A stretch of DNA of 64,000 bases, from the NCBI GenBank assembly GCA_913043205.1, contig CAJWLF010000009.1, forward strand, positions 29,420-93,419, given 5' to 3'. A model generated the notes under the pieces. It worked only from the letters and a program-made list of their open reading frames with translations. It did no database searches and had not been told where the DNA came from. Position numbers and translations under genes: made by a program. This DNA comes from an uncultured Chloroflexota bacterium. GTDB lineage: Bacteria; Chloroflexota; UBA11872; VXNJ01. Below, piece after piece: positions 18,913-27,617 of the stretch (positions are counted from its first letter, which is position 1; each line of letters opens with the position of its first letter).

Positions 18913-19353
18913 TTATGCATGTTTGGGTTTTTCTGACGGCGTGTTTCCGACCCAGACTTCCCCGTCCTCGAAAAATTCTTTTTTCCATATCGGCACCGTA
19001 TTTTTGAGCGTGTCAATTGCATATCTGCAGGCCTTAAATGCCTCTGCTCGGTGTGGTGCTGCCGTCGCAACCAAGACACTAGTTTCTCCTATTGGCACTT
19101 TACCGATTCGGTGAACCATAGCTATGTCGCGTACCTCGAATGTTTCAGCTATAAAATCAGCAATTTTTGCCATTTCAGAGCGTGCCATAGGAACATAAGC
19201 GTCGTAGAATAGATACTTAACCTTTTTGTCTTTGGTAGAGCTACGCGTGGAACCCGTAAAAGTTACGATTCCACCGTTCGAATGATATGCTACCTGTCGC
19301 AAACCTTCGTCTATAGATATTGGTCCATCTGTGATCTTGATTAGTCGCCCCAT
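18913..19353 (-). CDS. moaE: Molybdopterin synthase catalytic subunit
   Basis: The large subunit that inserts sulfur carried by MoaD into precursor Z during molybdenum cofactor synthesis. Its 146 residues include GGIVTFTGSTRSSTKDKKV, YDAYVPMARSEM, MVHRIGKVPIGETSVLVATAAPHR and the catalytic-lysine block PIWKKEFFEDGEVWV. An in-frame GTG at 19374 would overlap moaD. ATG 19353 is preferred because AAGGA lies 4 nt upstream and the length then fits the family. It follows moaD by 10 bp. Confidence 0.93.
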   Translation of the reverse strand: MGRLIKITDGPISIDEGLRQVAYHSNGGIVTFTGSTRSSTKDKKVKYLFYDAYVPMARSEMAKIADFIAETFEVRDIAMVHRIGKVPIGETSVLVATAAPHRAEAFKACRYAIDTLKNTVPIWKKEFFEDGEVWVGNTPSEKPKHA

Positions 19354-19363
19354 TGGTTCCTTG

Positions 19364-19645
19364 CTACCCTCCACTGACCGGCGGTATTAGTGCGATCTCA
19401 TCTCCTGGATGAAGACGTCTTGTATCATCGGAAAATTCGTGATTAACCGCGAATCGTAGGCTAGCTTTTAGCTCACTGAGTTCAGGGTGATTTATGGCAA
19501 TTTTTCGGAATAGTGTGCCAACTGTCTCTTCGCCCGATAACTGTAGAGTTATTTGCCTTGTCCCTGTAATTTCGGCAGCCTTTGCGAAAAGTTGTACGAT
19601 CACGGGTTTAGCTTGATTATTTGTTGAACGAATCGGATCAGACAT
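19364..19645 (-). CDS. moaD: Molybdopterin synthase sulfur carrier subunit
   Basis: A ubiquitin-like sulfur carrier of 93 residues ending in the double glycine needed for thiocarboxylation (PPVSGG). The beta-grasp pattern is seen in VQLFAKAAEITG, LFRKIAINHPEL, FAVNHEFSDDTRRLHPGDEIALIPPVSGG. It is directly upstream of moaE. No other Mo-cofactor genes are in the window. Confidence 0.92.
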   Translation of the reverse strand: MSDPIRSTNNQAKPVIVQLFAKAAEITGTRQITLQLSGEETVGTLFRKIAINHPELSELKASLRFAVNHEFSDDTRRLHPGDEIALIPPVSGG

Positions 19646-19767
19646 TTAAATATTGCCGGTCACTTTACTTTCAGAAGCTTGTTAATAGTAGCTCATTGGG
19701 TATGGTTAATGTTGGCTAACGCATCGGTAGGGCCAGCATATCGTGTATCCTGCAGACCTAACAGCTC

Positions 19768-20316
19768 TTAGGCCTCGAGTTCTTTTTTGAATTCTGCGGA
19801 CAATTTTGTGTATCCAGACGCATTCTTTTTCATGTAGTCGAGCATAGATCTTTTAACTTTTCCACGTGCCCTTGCTGGTACACCAAGAATGAGTGTTTCG
19901 CAATCGAAATGAGACCCTTCAGTAACCAGGGCGTTCGCTCCTACTACACAACGTTTTCCGACAACTGAACCATCTAGGATCGTAGAATTCATTCCGATCA
20001 AAGATCCGTCACCTATAGTGGCTCCATGCACTATCGCCAAATGCCCAACTGTTACGTTGTTGCCTATCTCCACTGGGCTTCCGTGGTCGATATGCAGGAC
20101 GCAGCCATCTTGGATGTTTGAATTTAACCCTATATGTATAGGCTCATGATCAGCTCTAATTACGGAATTAAACCAAACGCTGGCTCCATCTGCTAGGTGG
20201 ACATCTCCAATCACAACCGCTCCTGGTGCAACAAAAACGTGATCACCGATGGTTGGTGATTTTCCGCGGTATGGAATGATTGTGCCGTATATTCCTGTTT
20301 CGTTGTGGCTATCCAT
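19768..20316 (-). CDS. Gamma-carbonic-anhydrase-like hexapeptide-repeat protein
   Basis: A left-handed beta-helix protein of 182 residues, of the gamma-CA/PaaY/CaiE group. It shows repeated hexapeptide turns (IGDHVF, GASVWFNSVIRAD, IGNNVTVG, VVGKRCVVGANALV) and the three metal-ligand-type histidines in VLHIDHG and VGHLAIVHG. It ends with the usual LGVPARARGKV and a C-terminal helix. It may be a carbonic anhydrase or an acyl-CoA-processing relative; sequence alone does not decide. Confidence 0.85.
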   Translation of the reverse strand: MDSHNETGIYGTIIPYRGKSPTIGDHVFVAPGAVVIGDVHLADGASVWFNSVIRADHEPIHIGLNSNIQDGCVLHIDHGSPVEIGNNVTVGHLAIVHGATIGDGSLIGMNSTILDGSVVGKRCVVGANALVTEGSHFDCETLILGVPARARGKVKRSMLDYMKKNASGYTKLSAEFKKELEA

Positions 20317-20370
20317 AGCAGGGTATACGGAATTGCGTCGAATCGTTTTTCTGTTCAGATTGGTGTGCTA

Positions 20371-20808
20371 TCAAGAATCTGGCCGTCTTAATGACTCTGT
20401 GCAATAAGGGCATCGTTCCCAAAAAACTTCCACGACTCTACTGCAACTTGGACATTGTCTTCGTATGTCGCTGTGACAGTTAGGGCACATGACGAAATCA
20501 CGCTCTACTCGATGCTTGCATTTAGGGCAATATTCGGCCTCCTGTATTTCGCGAAGTAAAGCTTCTTCAGTGAGTGAATGTTCATATGCTTCATCTAAGG
20601 TACGCTTAGGCCTCAGAACGAGGTACAGAACAACACCTATAGGCCCCAGCAAGACTATTAAGGTTACGGCGAATAGCCGGGCATATAGATCAAGTGTACG
20701 GTCAGCAATATCTTGGTAGCCCCAAAAAATCGAAGCTACCCACAAGGCAGCCAAAAATCCGCCCGATATAGCGATGATATAGGTTATGACCGTTCCGAGT
20801 GCTTCCAT
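20371..20808 (-). CDS. Membrane protein with C-terminal double zinc ribbon
   Basis: A 145-residue protein of unknown role. Two hydrophobic segments (about residues 8-30 and 44-66) anchor a cytosolic tail with paired CxxC motifs: CPKC and CPNC, then CPSC and CPYC, each pair forming a probable zinc ribbon. It lies 75 bp downstream of aroB on the same strand and may be the tail of the aro transcript. No enzymatic motif is seen. Confidence 0.78.
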   Translation of the reverse strand: MEALGTVITYIIAISGGFLAALWVASIFWGYQDIADRTLDLYARLFAVTLIVLLGPIGVVLYLVLRPKRTLDEAYEHSLTEEALLREIQEAEYCPKCKHRVERDFVMCPNCHSDIRRQCPSCSRVVEVFWERCPYCTESLRRPDS

Positions 20809-20883
20809 TGAGGTTATTTCTCCGGGCTTATACCGCTCTGCGATTCTACGGAGATTGGCTCGGCCGGGTCAATTATCAGCATT

Positions 20884-21948
20884 TTAGACTTGGTTTTCTT
20901 GCAATTCATTTAGCACCCCGAGTACGAGTTGGTTGTCGACATCGTGCCCTATGGTCGCTTTGCCTATCCCGTTCAAGAGTACCCATTTGGGTCTGCCTTT
21001 AGATACTTTCTTATCCCCTTTCATTGCGTCGGAAATTATATTGGGATCTATGTCGATATAAGTAACAGGCAGGAGGGCTCTCTCAAGTAAGTTGTTTTGT
21101 CTCATTTGAACCTTAGCAGAAATTAAATCCAGCTTTTTGCTGATAGCTGCGGCGCCAGCCATCCCTATAGACACGGCTTCGCCGTGTAGTAGCTTCTTGT
21201 ATGCGGTTGCAGTTTCCAGTGCGTGAGCAATGGTATGACCGTAATTGAGTACGGCACGAAATCCTTGATCATATGGATCCCTTTCTACAACGCGCGATTT
21301 AATTAGTACACTTTGAGTTACGGCGGACAATAGCAGAGTGGGGTCTCGAGGATTATTGAAGTTGGCTTCGAGTTCTTCGAAATGTGATGTATCAAGAATC
21401 GTACCGTGCTTTATCGCTTCGGCCCAACCGGAACTGAGGTCTCGTTCTGGGAGTGTTGTGAGAGTATCTATGTCAAGTAGTGACAGGGAGGGAGGGTGGA
21501 ATGCTCCGACCATGTTTTTCCCTGAATCTAGATCTACAGCAACCTTTCCTCCGATACTGCTGTCAACCTGGGAAAGCAGCGTGGTTGCTACTTGTACCCA
21601 CTTGATCCCTCGCATGTACGTTGCTGCGACGAAGCCAACTAAATCGCCTATTACTCCTCCTCCTACTGCAATCAAGACGTCGGATCGCTCTGCCCGAGAG
21701 GAATAGAGCCAATCGTACAAAGTTTGCACATATTCCATAGACTTGGTTAATTCGCCGGGAGGAAGTTCATAGTATTCCGTTTCGTGTCCATTTGACTTCA
21801 AAACTTCTCTGATGTGCCCGGCGTATAAAGATCCAGTATTTGAATCCGAAACCACAAACATTTTGCCAGTGATGGTCCGCTTTTCTAGCTCGGATGGTAT
21901 TTGATTGATGATTCCGGTTCCAATCTCAACGTATTTGGGAAGATTCAT
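20884..21948 (-). CDS. aroB: 3-dehydroquinate synthase
   Basis: Converts DAHP to 3-dehydroquinate, the second shikimate step, using NAD and a divalent metal. The 354 residues carry AVGGGVIGDLVGFVAATYMRGI, TTLLSQVDSSIGGKVAVD, KNMVGAFHPP, GWAEAIKHG and the metal-binding LNYGHTIAHALE with LLHGEAVSIGM. It is the last clear aro gene of the operon and starts 6 bp after the aroK stop. Confidence 0.96.
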   Translation of the reverse strand: MNLPKYVEIGTGIINQIPSELEKRTITGKMFVVSDSNTGSLYAGHIREVLKSNGHETEYYELPPGELTKSMEYVQTLYDWLYSSRAERSDVLIAVGGGVIGDLVGFVAATYMRGIKWVQVATTLLSQVDSSIGGKVAVDLDSGKNMVGAFHPPSLSLLDIDTLTTLPERDLSSGWAEAIKHGTILDTSHFEELEANFNNPRDPTLLLSAVTQSVLIKSRVVERDPYDQGFRAVLNYGHTIAHALETATAYKKLLHGEAVSIGMAGAAAISKKLDLISAKVQMRQNNLLERALLPVTYIDIDPNIISDAMKGDKKVSKGRPKWVLLNGIGKATIGHDVDNQLVLGVLNELQENQV

Positions 21949-21954
21949 CGGGTA

Positions 21955-22494
21955 CTATCCAGAGTCTGATTCTATAAGGTTCGTCAACGCAGTAGTCATT
22001 CCTGACAAGTTTAGGTGTTCGACATCCAATATAAAATGAGCTCGCTCATAGGAAGCTTTTCGTTTGTTCAGCAAGAGATTCAAAGCCGATTCGGTGTTCC
22101 TATCCTGGCCGATTAGTGGGCGCTTTTCATGATGTTGGGATCGGAGAAGATTATTGGCGCATTTGTGAGGAGTAGCCTTTAAATAGACGACCAAACCATT
22201 TTCTAACATCTCTTTTTCATTGTCAGAATAGACCATCATTCCTCCTCCTGTGGCTACAATTGTGCGTTCCACTTCCAGCGTTTCTAACAAGATATTACGC
22301 TCTAGTTTTCGAAAATGCTTTTCCCCTAGAGTCTTGAACATGTTGGCAATAGTCATTCCCGACCTCGCAACTATCTGGCGATCTGTATCCACAAAATTCC
22401 AAGAAAGTGACTTTGCTACGCGCTGTCCCACGGTGGATTTTCCTGATCCACTTAGTCCTACCAGGAAAACGCGTGTATGCATAGAAACTGTCAT
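21955..22494 (-). CDS. aroK: Shikimate kinase
   Basis: Phosphorylates shikimate with ATP. The 179-residue product shows the Walker A GLSGSGKST, the shikimate-binding FVDTDRQI, GEKHFRKLE, the glycine motif ATGGGMM and the lid/RPLI region. The frame extends upstream, but ATG 22494 overlaps the aroE stop as TAATG with AGGA close upstream, so it is taken as the start. Confidence 0.94.
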   Translation of the reverse strand: MTVSMHTRVFLVGLSGSGKSTVGQRVAKSLSWNFVDTDRQIVARSGMTIANMFKTLGEKHFRKLERNILLETLEVERTIVATGGGMMVYSDNEKEMLENGLVVYLKATPHKCANNLLRSQHHEKRPLIGQDRNTESALNLLLNKRKASYERAHFILDVEHLNLSGMTTALTNLIESDSG

Positions 22495-23330
22495 TACAAT
22501 CCTATCGCCTCTCTCACTGCACGTTCCATTGTTAGTTTTGGTGCTTCGAGCCCAGTCCACAGCTTAAACGAATATGCACCCTGACCTACCAGCATGTTTT
22601 GCCCACCGATGGTGCGAGATCCTGCTTTGAGGGCGTAATGGAGCATTGGGGTAACCTCGGGGCTGTAAACCATATCAAATACTAGGTGTTCGGAATTGAA
22701 TGCCTCCTGAGGGAGAGGGCTTCGGTTAGGTTCTGGGCCACCATACATGCCTATAGTCGTCGCATTTACTAGAAGCTGACTGGATTTAGCTAATGCTGGT
22801 ATGTTCTGGTGAGCAAAAGTTGCAACATCGGTTCGGTCATTACAATTGGTCTCACTTGTCATAAATAATGCATTTGAAGCTGTCCGATTGAGGACTGTTA
22901 CCGGGTGACCACGATTTATGAGAACAACGAGGGCCGCTCGTGCTGCACCGCCTGCTCCAATTAGAAGGCAGTGATTTGATGGGTCCAATTGCTGGCTGTT
23001 CAGTATGTCTTCTATAGCGAGTATGTCTGTGTTTGCTCCTACCAGACGATTATTTTTTTTGTAAATGGTGTTGACAGCGCCAGCGCTTTGAGCCGATGGG
23101 GTCAAAACGTCTAACAACGGCAAAACCCGTCGCTTGAAGGGCAATGTTACATTGAATCCGGACCATTTACCTTGTCTCATTTCGGTTAATAGTTCTGGTA
23201 GGAGCTGTGGGCTCGTATCTATAGCTTGATATGAACAATCGAGTTGCATTTCGTCAAATGCAGCTTGTTGGAGGTGTGGCGATAGAGAATGGCCAATAGG
23301 ATGCCCAAGGATGGCATATTTTTGGGTCAT
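22494..23330 (-). CDS. aroE: Shikimate dehydrogenase
   Basis: Reduces 3-dehydroshikimate to shikimate with NADPH. The 278 residues contain GHPIGHSLSPHLQQAAF, FNVTLPFKRRVLPLLD (catalytic Lys), GAVNT, GANTD, the nucleotide-binding GAGGAARAALV and NRT, and the C-terminal GQNMLVGQGAYSFKLWTG. Its ATG overlaps the aroA stop (ATGA), and its stop overlaps the aroK start. Confidence 0.95.
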   Translation of the reverse strand: MTQKYAILGHPIGHSLSPHLQQAAFDEMQLDCSYQAIDTSPQLLPELLTEMRQGKWSGFNVTLPFKRRVLPLLDVLTPSAQSAGAVNTIYKKNNRLVGANTDILAIEDILNSQQLDPSNHCLLIGAGGAARAALVVLINRGHPVTVLNRTASNALFMTSETNCNDRTDVATFAHQNIPALAKSSQLLVNATTIGMYGGPEPNRSPLPQEAFNSEHLVFDMVYSPEVTPMLHYALKAGSRTIGGQNMLVGQGAYSFKLWTGLEAPKLTMERAVREAIGL

Positions 23331-24619
23331 ACTGATTGAATTTCGTGAAGTATGCGCCAGAATCCTGGGTAGCTTATTGATACTGCGCTGGCGCCGTAAA
23401 GTTCCGTTTCACCTTCAGCCAAAGAGGCAGCAATGGCTAGAGCCATTGCCACACGATGGTCTCCGTGACACTGTACTTTAGATCCGCGTAGGCACGACGG
23501 TCCATGGACTATCAATCCGTCTTCTGTCTCTTCTATAGCAGCTCCCATCTTCTGGAGGCCTTGATACATGGCTGAAATTCTGTCGGATTCTTTGACTCGC
23601 AATTCGGTTGCATCCCGAATTATTGTAGTGCCTTCAGCCTGCGTCGCTGCCACTGCTATAGCTGGTAATTCGTCTATTAAAAGAGGTATTTCAGCTCCGG
23701 ATATAGTAGTTCCGCGTAAGGAGCTGGACTTTATGAAGAAATCTGCTGCAGGTTCAGATCCAATCTGTAAATTGTCTTGGGAGATGTGAGCACCCATTTG
23801 TTCCAGAATCATTATTACCCCTGTACGAGTAGGGTTGCTCCCTACATTTTTCACTGAAAGCTCGGCGTCTGGGTGGATAGCAGCCAGAATCATCCAGAAT
23901 GCCGCGGAAGATATGTCTCCGGGGACAAGTACGTCTATAGCTTCGGGTTCTTGTCCCCCATCCATTTTGATGGTGTTTCCTGATTTGGTCATGTTTATGC
24001 CTTGTGACGAAAGCATCAACTCAGTGTGGTCCCGCGACTGAGCAGGTTGATTGATAATGGTTGTCCCGTTAGCCCTGACAGCTGCGAGAAGAAGGGCACT
24101 TTTTAATTGGGCGCTCGCTACGGGCATGTGGTATGCGATCCCATTTAAGGAACGGCCCTTAATCGCAAGTGGTGGTAAATTGCCGTTTTGACGCCCGTCG
24201 ATACTGGAGCCCATTTGCCGTAATGGATTGGCTACTCGCCCCATGGGTCGGTTAGTTAAGGAGCTGTCCCCATACAAGATATTAAATTGTGGGATGCTTG
24301 ACAAAATACCTAGTAAAAGTCGCATGGTGGTACCTGAATTTCCGCAATTTAATGGCACTGTAGACTCGCGTAACTGGTCCGCAACCCCATGGACAATAAA
24401 CTCGTGCTTGGCAACTTGCTCTATTTGTACACCTAGCTGACGTAGGCACGATATAGTGCTTAAGCAGTCGTCTCCGAGCCCCGCTCCACTTATTTGCGAT
24501 TTACCTCTAGCAACCGAGTTAAGTAAAAGTGCTCTGTGTGTTATTGATTTGTCACCAGGGACAGAAATAGTTCCACGGATGGATGCTGCTGGTGCTATGG
24601 TAATGACATCGGTACCCAT
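23327..24619 (-). CDS. aroA: 5-enolpyruvylshikimate-3-phosphate synthase
   Basis: Condenses PEP with shikimate-3-phosphate. The 430 residues show SVPGDKSITHRALLL, LNCGNSGTTMRLLLG, LTNRPMGRVANPLRQMG, PVASAQLKSALLLAA, the IDELPAIAVAAT block and LRVKESDRI and DHRVAMALAIA. ATG 24619, 7 bp after the aroF stop, is preferred to an upstream in-frame start that would overlap aroF. The GNSGTT motif is of the usual type; inhibitor sensitivity class is not claimed. Confidence 0.95.
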   Translation of the reverse strand: MGTDVITIAPAASIRGTISVPGDKSITHRALLLNSVARGKSQISGAGLGDDCLSTISCLRQLGVQIEQVAKHEFIVHGVADQLRESTVPLNCGNSGTTMRLLLGILSSIPQFNILYGDSSLTNRPMGRVANPLRQMGSSIDGRQNGNLPPLAIKGRSLNGIAYHMPVASAQLKSALLLAAVRANGTTIINQPAQSRDHTELMLSSQGINMTKSGNTIKMDGGQEPEAIDVLVPGDISSAAFWMILAAIHPDAELSVKNVGSNPTRTGVIMILEQMGAHISQDNLQIGSEPAADFFIKSSSLRGTTISGAEIPLLIDELPAIAVAATQAEGTTIIRDATELRVKESDRISAMYQGLQKMGAAIEETEDGLIVHGPSCLRGSKVQCHGDHRVAMALAIAASLAEGETELYGASAVSISYPGFWRILHEIQSV

Positions 24620-24626
24620 TTTGGCG

Positions 24627-25679
24627 TTACTGTGAAATTGGCGGTTTAGTATCGGCCAAATCTTTGACTGGCCTGCCAACCGCTGTCGCTATGTCACTAA
24701 TCTTTTTTGCTAGATTTTCGAAGTTGCCAAAAGTCAGGCTTTGCGGCCCATCACACAGAGCATGGTCTGGAGTTGGATGCACCTCTATAATGACACCGTC
24801 GGCACCTGCAGCGATTCCTGCTAATGTTGCTGGCTCCACAAGGTACCATTTGCCCGTCGCATGTGAAGGATCACAGATTACTGGCAAATGCGACAACCTT
24901 TTTGCCATAGCTATGCCATTGATATCCAAAGAGTTTCGAGTTGAGGGTTCAAATGTCTTTATTCCTCGTTCGCATAACATCACATTGGGATTTCCTTCTG
25001 CCATTACGTACTCTGCAGACATGATCCATTCTTCGACAGTTGCACCAGGTCCTCGTTTGACCATTACAGGGATGCCCGAAGCACCAGCTTCTCTCAGTAA
25101 TGCGAAATTTTGTGAATTCCTGGCACCTATTTGCAGAATATCTGTGTATTGTGCGACTTTTTCGACAAGGTCAGGTTCCATTACTTCAGTGATTGTTGGT
25201 AGACCTGTCCTCAACCCAGCTTCCTGCAGAAGTTTTAGACCTTCTTCTTTCATTCCTTGGAAACTATAGGGAGATGTTCTTGGCTTCCAGGCACCACCAC
25301 GCAATATGGTTGCGCCATGAAGTTTGACTGTATCGGCAGTCGACATAAGCTGATCTCGATTTTCTATCGTACATGGCCCGGCCATTATCGTTACCCCATC
25401 TCCTCCCCCGATTGATGTCCCCTTAATTTCTATTGTTGTGTCGGACCGGCTGTCCCCTCTGCCAGCCATAGTGTAGGGCTTTCCTATACGTACGACTCGT
25501 TCCACTCCAGGGAACACCGCCATTTGTTCGCGAAAGTCTTCTGATGGTGTGCCTATGACTCCAATTATCACCAATGCTTCGCCAACAATCTTGTGTGGCT
25601 GAAGGCCTTCATTAATGATTCGAGTTTCTATGGCTGTTATTTCTTCTGCTGAGGCTTTAGGTTTAGTGACTATCACCAT
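24627..25679 (-). CDS. aroF: 3-deoxy-7-phosphoheptulonate (DAHP) synthase
   Basis: Commits carbon to aromatic synthesis by joining PEP and erythrose-4-phosphate. The 350-residue protein has an N-terminal ferredoxin-like regulatory domain (about residues 1-75), as in the Thermotoga-type enzyme, and then the barrel with IMAGPCTIEN, LRGGAWKPRTSPYSFQG, LQIGARNSQNFALL, VMVKRGPG, LCERGIKTF, VICDPSHATG and EVHP. It is the first gene of the aro operon, preceded by a leader with a probable attenuator. Confidence 0.95.
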   Translation of the reverse strand: MVIVTKPKASAEEITAIETRIINEGLQPHKIVGEALVIIGVIGTPSEDFREQMAVFPGVERVVRIGKPYTMAGRGDSRSDTTIEIKGTSIGGGDGVTIMAGPCTIENRDQLMSTADTVKLHGATILRGGAWKPRTSPYSFQGMKEEGLKLLQEAGLRTGLPTITEVMEPDLVEKVAQYTDILQIGARNSQNFALLREAGASGIPVMVKRGPGATVEEWIMSAEYVMAEGNPNVMLCERGIKTFEPSTRNSLDINGIAMAKRLSHLPVICDPSHATGKWYLVEPATLAGIAAGADGVIIEVHPTPDHALCDGPQSLTFGNFENLAKKISDIATAVGRPVKDLADTKPPISQ

Positions 25680-25750
25680 TTGTTTAATCTCCTGAATGTA
25701 CTGGCTTTTGGTTGGGCTTATGGGTGGTTGATCGGTGAAATGTTAGCCGG

Positions 25751-25785
25751 AAAAACAAAAAAGCAGAGGTGAATAGCCTCTGCTT
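25751..25785 (-). terminator. Rho-independent terminator in the aroF leader (attenuator)
   Basis: On the - strand AAGCAGAGG (25785-25777) pairs perfectly with CCTCTGCTT (25769-25761) around a 7-nt loop. The stem runs into a T-rich tract, TTTTTTGTTTTT by 25751. It lies about 70 bp before the aroF start and points into the operon, so termination here would switch the operon off. An alternative pairing with upstream leader sequence would prevent it (see findings). Confidence 0.85.
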
Positions 25786-25841
25786 GCCGACTGTGACCTA
25801 ACGGGAATCGTTACGAGACGAAACTCGCCGGGCAAGCCGGC
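25782..25841 (-). promoter_or_regulatory. Alternative leader pairings of the aroF attenuator
   Basis: Leader hairpin: GCCGG (25841-25837) with CCGGC (25831-25827). Competing antiterminator: GCTTGCC (25837-25831) with GGCAAGC (25788-25782), extendable to 10 pairs with one bulged C through GGC (25829-25827) and GTC (25791-25789). The second helix uses four bases of the terminator 5' arm, so it and the terminator exclude each other. Pairings are seen in sequence; the switching role is inference. Confidence 0.65.
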
Positions 25842-25909
25842 TCCGTAAACATAAAGTATCTGTCCAAGCTGATTTGGCAGATGCTTGGCATGTGTAGGAA
25901 TGAACTCAT
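25811..25909 (-). CDS. Leader peptide of the aro operon, Tyr/Phe-rich
   Basis: A 32-codon reading frame with four Phe codons and one Tyr codon. The critical cluster is Tyr-Phe-Met-Phe at codons 18-21 (25858-25847), placed about 6 nt before the first leader hairpin arm, as in amino-acid attenuators. Stop TAA is at 25811-25813, just beyond the second arm. The ATG lies about 4-5 nt after the predicted transcription start, so translation might be leaderless; no ribosome site is seen. The frame extends upstream to 26011, so the start is uncertain. Confidence 0.6.
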   Translation of the reverse strand: MSSFLHMPSICQISLDRYFMFTEPACPASFVS

Positions 25910-25919
25910 AACAAGGGCT

Positions 25920-25948
25920 AGACTATGTGTCGACCACGAATTCGTCAA
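25920..25948 (-). promoter_or_regulatory. Candidate promoter of the aro operon
   Basis: On the - strand TTGACG (25948-25943) is separated by 17 bp from TAGTCT (25925-25920). The -35 box is 5/6 to consensus; the -10 is weak. Predicted transcription starts near 25913, just before the leader peptide ATG. Confidence 0.45.
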
Positions 25949-26294
25949 GGGTTTGCTGCACTTGCATGTATCAAACATGAAGAAGGATGGGTCAAATTGA
26001 AGCCCGAACACATTGGTTAACTAATGCCATCTTGGGATTACAACGGCCACGACGTCATAGTTTGTAGGCCTATATCCTGATTTGGTTGCTGTAACAGGCT
26101 GGCCTGGCTTCTATGACAACTATACTGTCCGGGCAAGTGATATGGTCGGGGAAATTGAAATGCTTTTCGCTGGTAAGTAGGATGACTTGTTTGACAAATC
26201 AATATCCTCAACCGCTATTTGTTGTGAGCGTTAAGCAGGATTAGGGTCGGCTGGGTTGACAGAATGTGGAAGGGCTATGCATGTATAGAAAAGG
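25949..26294. other. Intergenic stretch between the solute-binding lipoprotein gene and the aro leader
   Basis: About 345 bp without a supported gene. Short frames here have no ribosome site and no recognisable motif. No clear terminator for the upstream lipoprotein gene, tRNA or repeat was seen. Confidence 0.5.
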
Positions 26295-27617
26295 CTATTG
26301 TCTGTTGCGCCGGGCAAGAGCATGCCCAAACTCGTTGATAGATTGGAGGCAATCCACTTCATTTTTTCGGCCCCATACTGCGAGTAGGATTTCTTCCTGC
26401 ATATGGTGCTCCCATGCTCTGTACCATGGTTCCCAGAGGGCTTCCACTGGTCTTCCGGCGCCTAGAGCTTGCTTTAGAGTAGTTAAGTCAATTATAGAAT
26501 TGAATCGATTTTTTACATCTTTGTGGCTTAGGATTTCAGGATAAGCTGGCGGTAAACCTGCTTCTAGGGCCCATTTTCGGGGAGAGAAAAACTCGCCAGA
26601 TGAATCGATGCCACCTAAATGCAGAGTCAGCAAAGCAGAATCATAAACGTCGATGTTCTGAGATGTCATTGCGTAAAATGGCGTCCAGCCCACTGTAAAT
26701 TCACCTGGTGTGTCCAGCCCTGGCAGTAGTGTGAACTCTATGCGCGTCGAATTCAATGTGTTTTGATCATTGAATCTAGCGGCCATGTGCGAGCCAACGA
26801 TTGTGAAAGCATGCTTACCATCCGCAATCGCAGAGTAACTAGTGTCTCCAAGGTTGGGGTCTAGAGTGAAATCATCAACCAGCATTAGTCTAATGATCTT
26901 TAGCAGGCGAGCCTCCGGGGATTCAGGGTTAATGTCAATTAGATCGTCATTGGGTGAGCGCATTCGTCCCTCTGCAGCGTAAACCATCCCCCACCATGGC
27001 AAGTTCGAGTTTACTTTTGGGCTGAAATTTAGGGTCAAAGGAGTTTTTGATAGGCCCGCGTTGCGTATCTGTAGTGCGTAGGCTCTTAATTCTTCCCAAG
27101 TCTTCGGTGGATGTACGTCCACAGCTTCTAACATTTGAGGATTGTATGCCAACATCATTACGTCGGAATAATACGGTAATCCTACTGGAATCTTTCCAGC
27201 GATGATTCCGGCTCGCGCGGATGGTCCCATTCTGTTCACCAAGTCTGTGAAGGTTTGCTGACTGTCTAAGGCAGAAAATAACCCTGACGTTAGCCATTGT
27301 CCTGCTTGGCTTTCCCGGACTTGGACGATATTGGGGGCTGATGATGATTTTAATTGATGCTCAACGCTGGATTGATAGGATTCGCTAATAGGGAGGAATG
27401 TCACTGTAGAGTTGGGGTTTAAGGTTCTATAACGGTCCAGTATAGATTCCAATACGGTGGTTTTGTATGGCCATCCAGCTATGGATAGGTTGGGGCGGTG
27501 TATTGGCGTAGGCTTTAACGTGACCTGCCTGGTTGGGACGACTTTCGGTTCTTCGCTGCATCCTGCCATAAGTGTGGCTGCCGCCAAGCCAAGTACTGAG
27601 CGACGGCAAACCCTCAC
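26295..27617 (-). CDS. Extracellular solute-binding lipoprotein (ABC sugar-binding family 1-like)
   Basis: A 440-residue exported binding protein. The N-terminus has a twin-arginine-like RRSVLGL, a hydrophobic core and the lipobox LMAGC, so it is probably a lipid-anchored Tat or Sec substrate. The mature part follows the family-1 pattern (ILDRYRTLNPNSTVTFLP, GLPYYSDVMMLAYNPQML, PKTWEELRAYA, FTVGWTPFYAM), typical of carbohydrate uptake. It starts at GTG 27617. No permease or ATPase gene lies nearby, so the partner is elsewhere or the protein acts alone. Confidence 0.82.
   Translation of the reverse strand: MRVCRRSVLGLAAATLMAGCSEEPKVVPTRQVTLKPTPIHRPNLSIAGWPYKTTVLESILDRYRTLNPNSTVTFLPISESYQSSVEHQLKSSSAPNIVQVRESQAGQWLTSGLFSALDSQQTFTDLVNRMGPSARAGIIAGKIPVGLPYYSDVMMLAYNPQMLEAVDVHPPKTWEELRAYALQIRNAGLSKTPLTLNFSPKVNSNLPWWGMVYAAEGRMRSPNDDLIDINPESPEARLLKIIRLMLVDDFTLDPNLGDTSYSAIADGKHAFTIVGSHMAARFNDQNTLNSTRIEFTLLPGLDTPGEFTVGWTPFYAMTSQNIDVYDSALLTLHLGGIDSSGEFFSPRKWALEAGLPPAYPEILSHKDVKNRFNSIIDLTTLKQALGAGRPVEALWEPWYRAWEHHMQEEILLAVWGRKNEVDCLQSINEFGHALARRNRQ

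Noticed and set aside
25814..25850. T-box riboswitch in the aroF leader
   Set aside because: No T-box signature or specifier loop was seen; the peptide-coding attenuator explains the region better.
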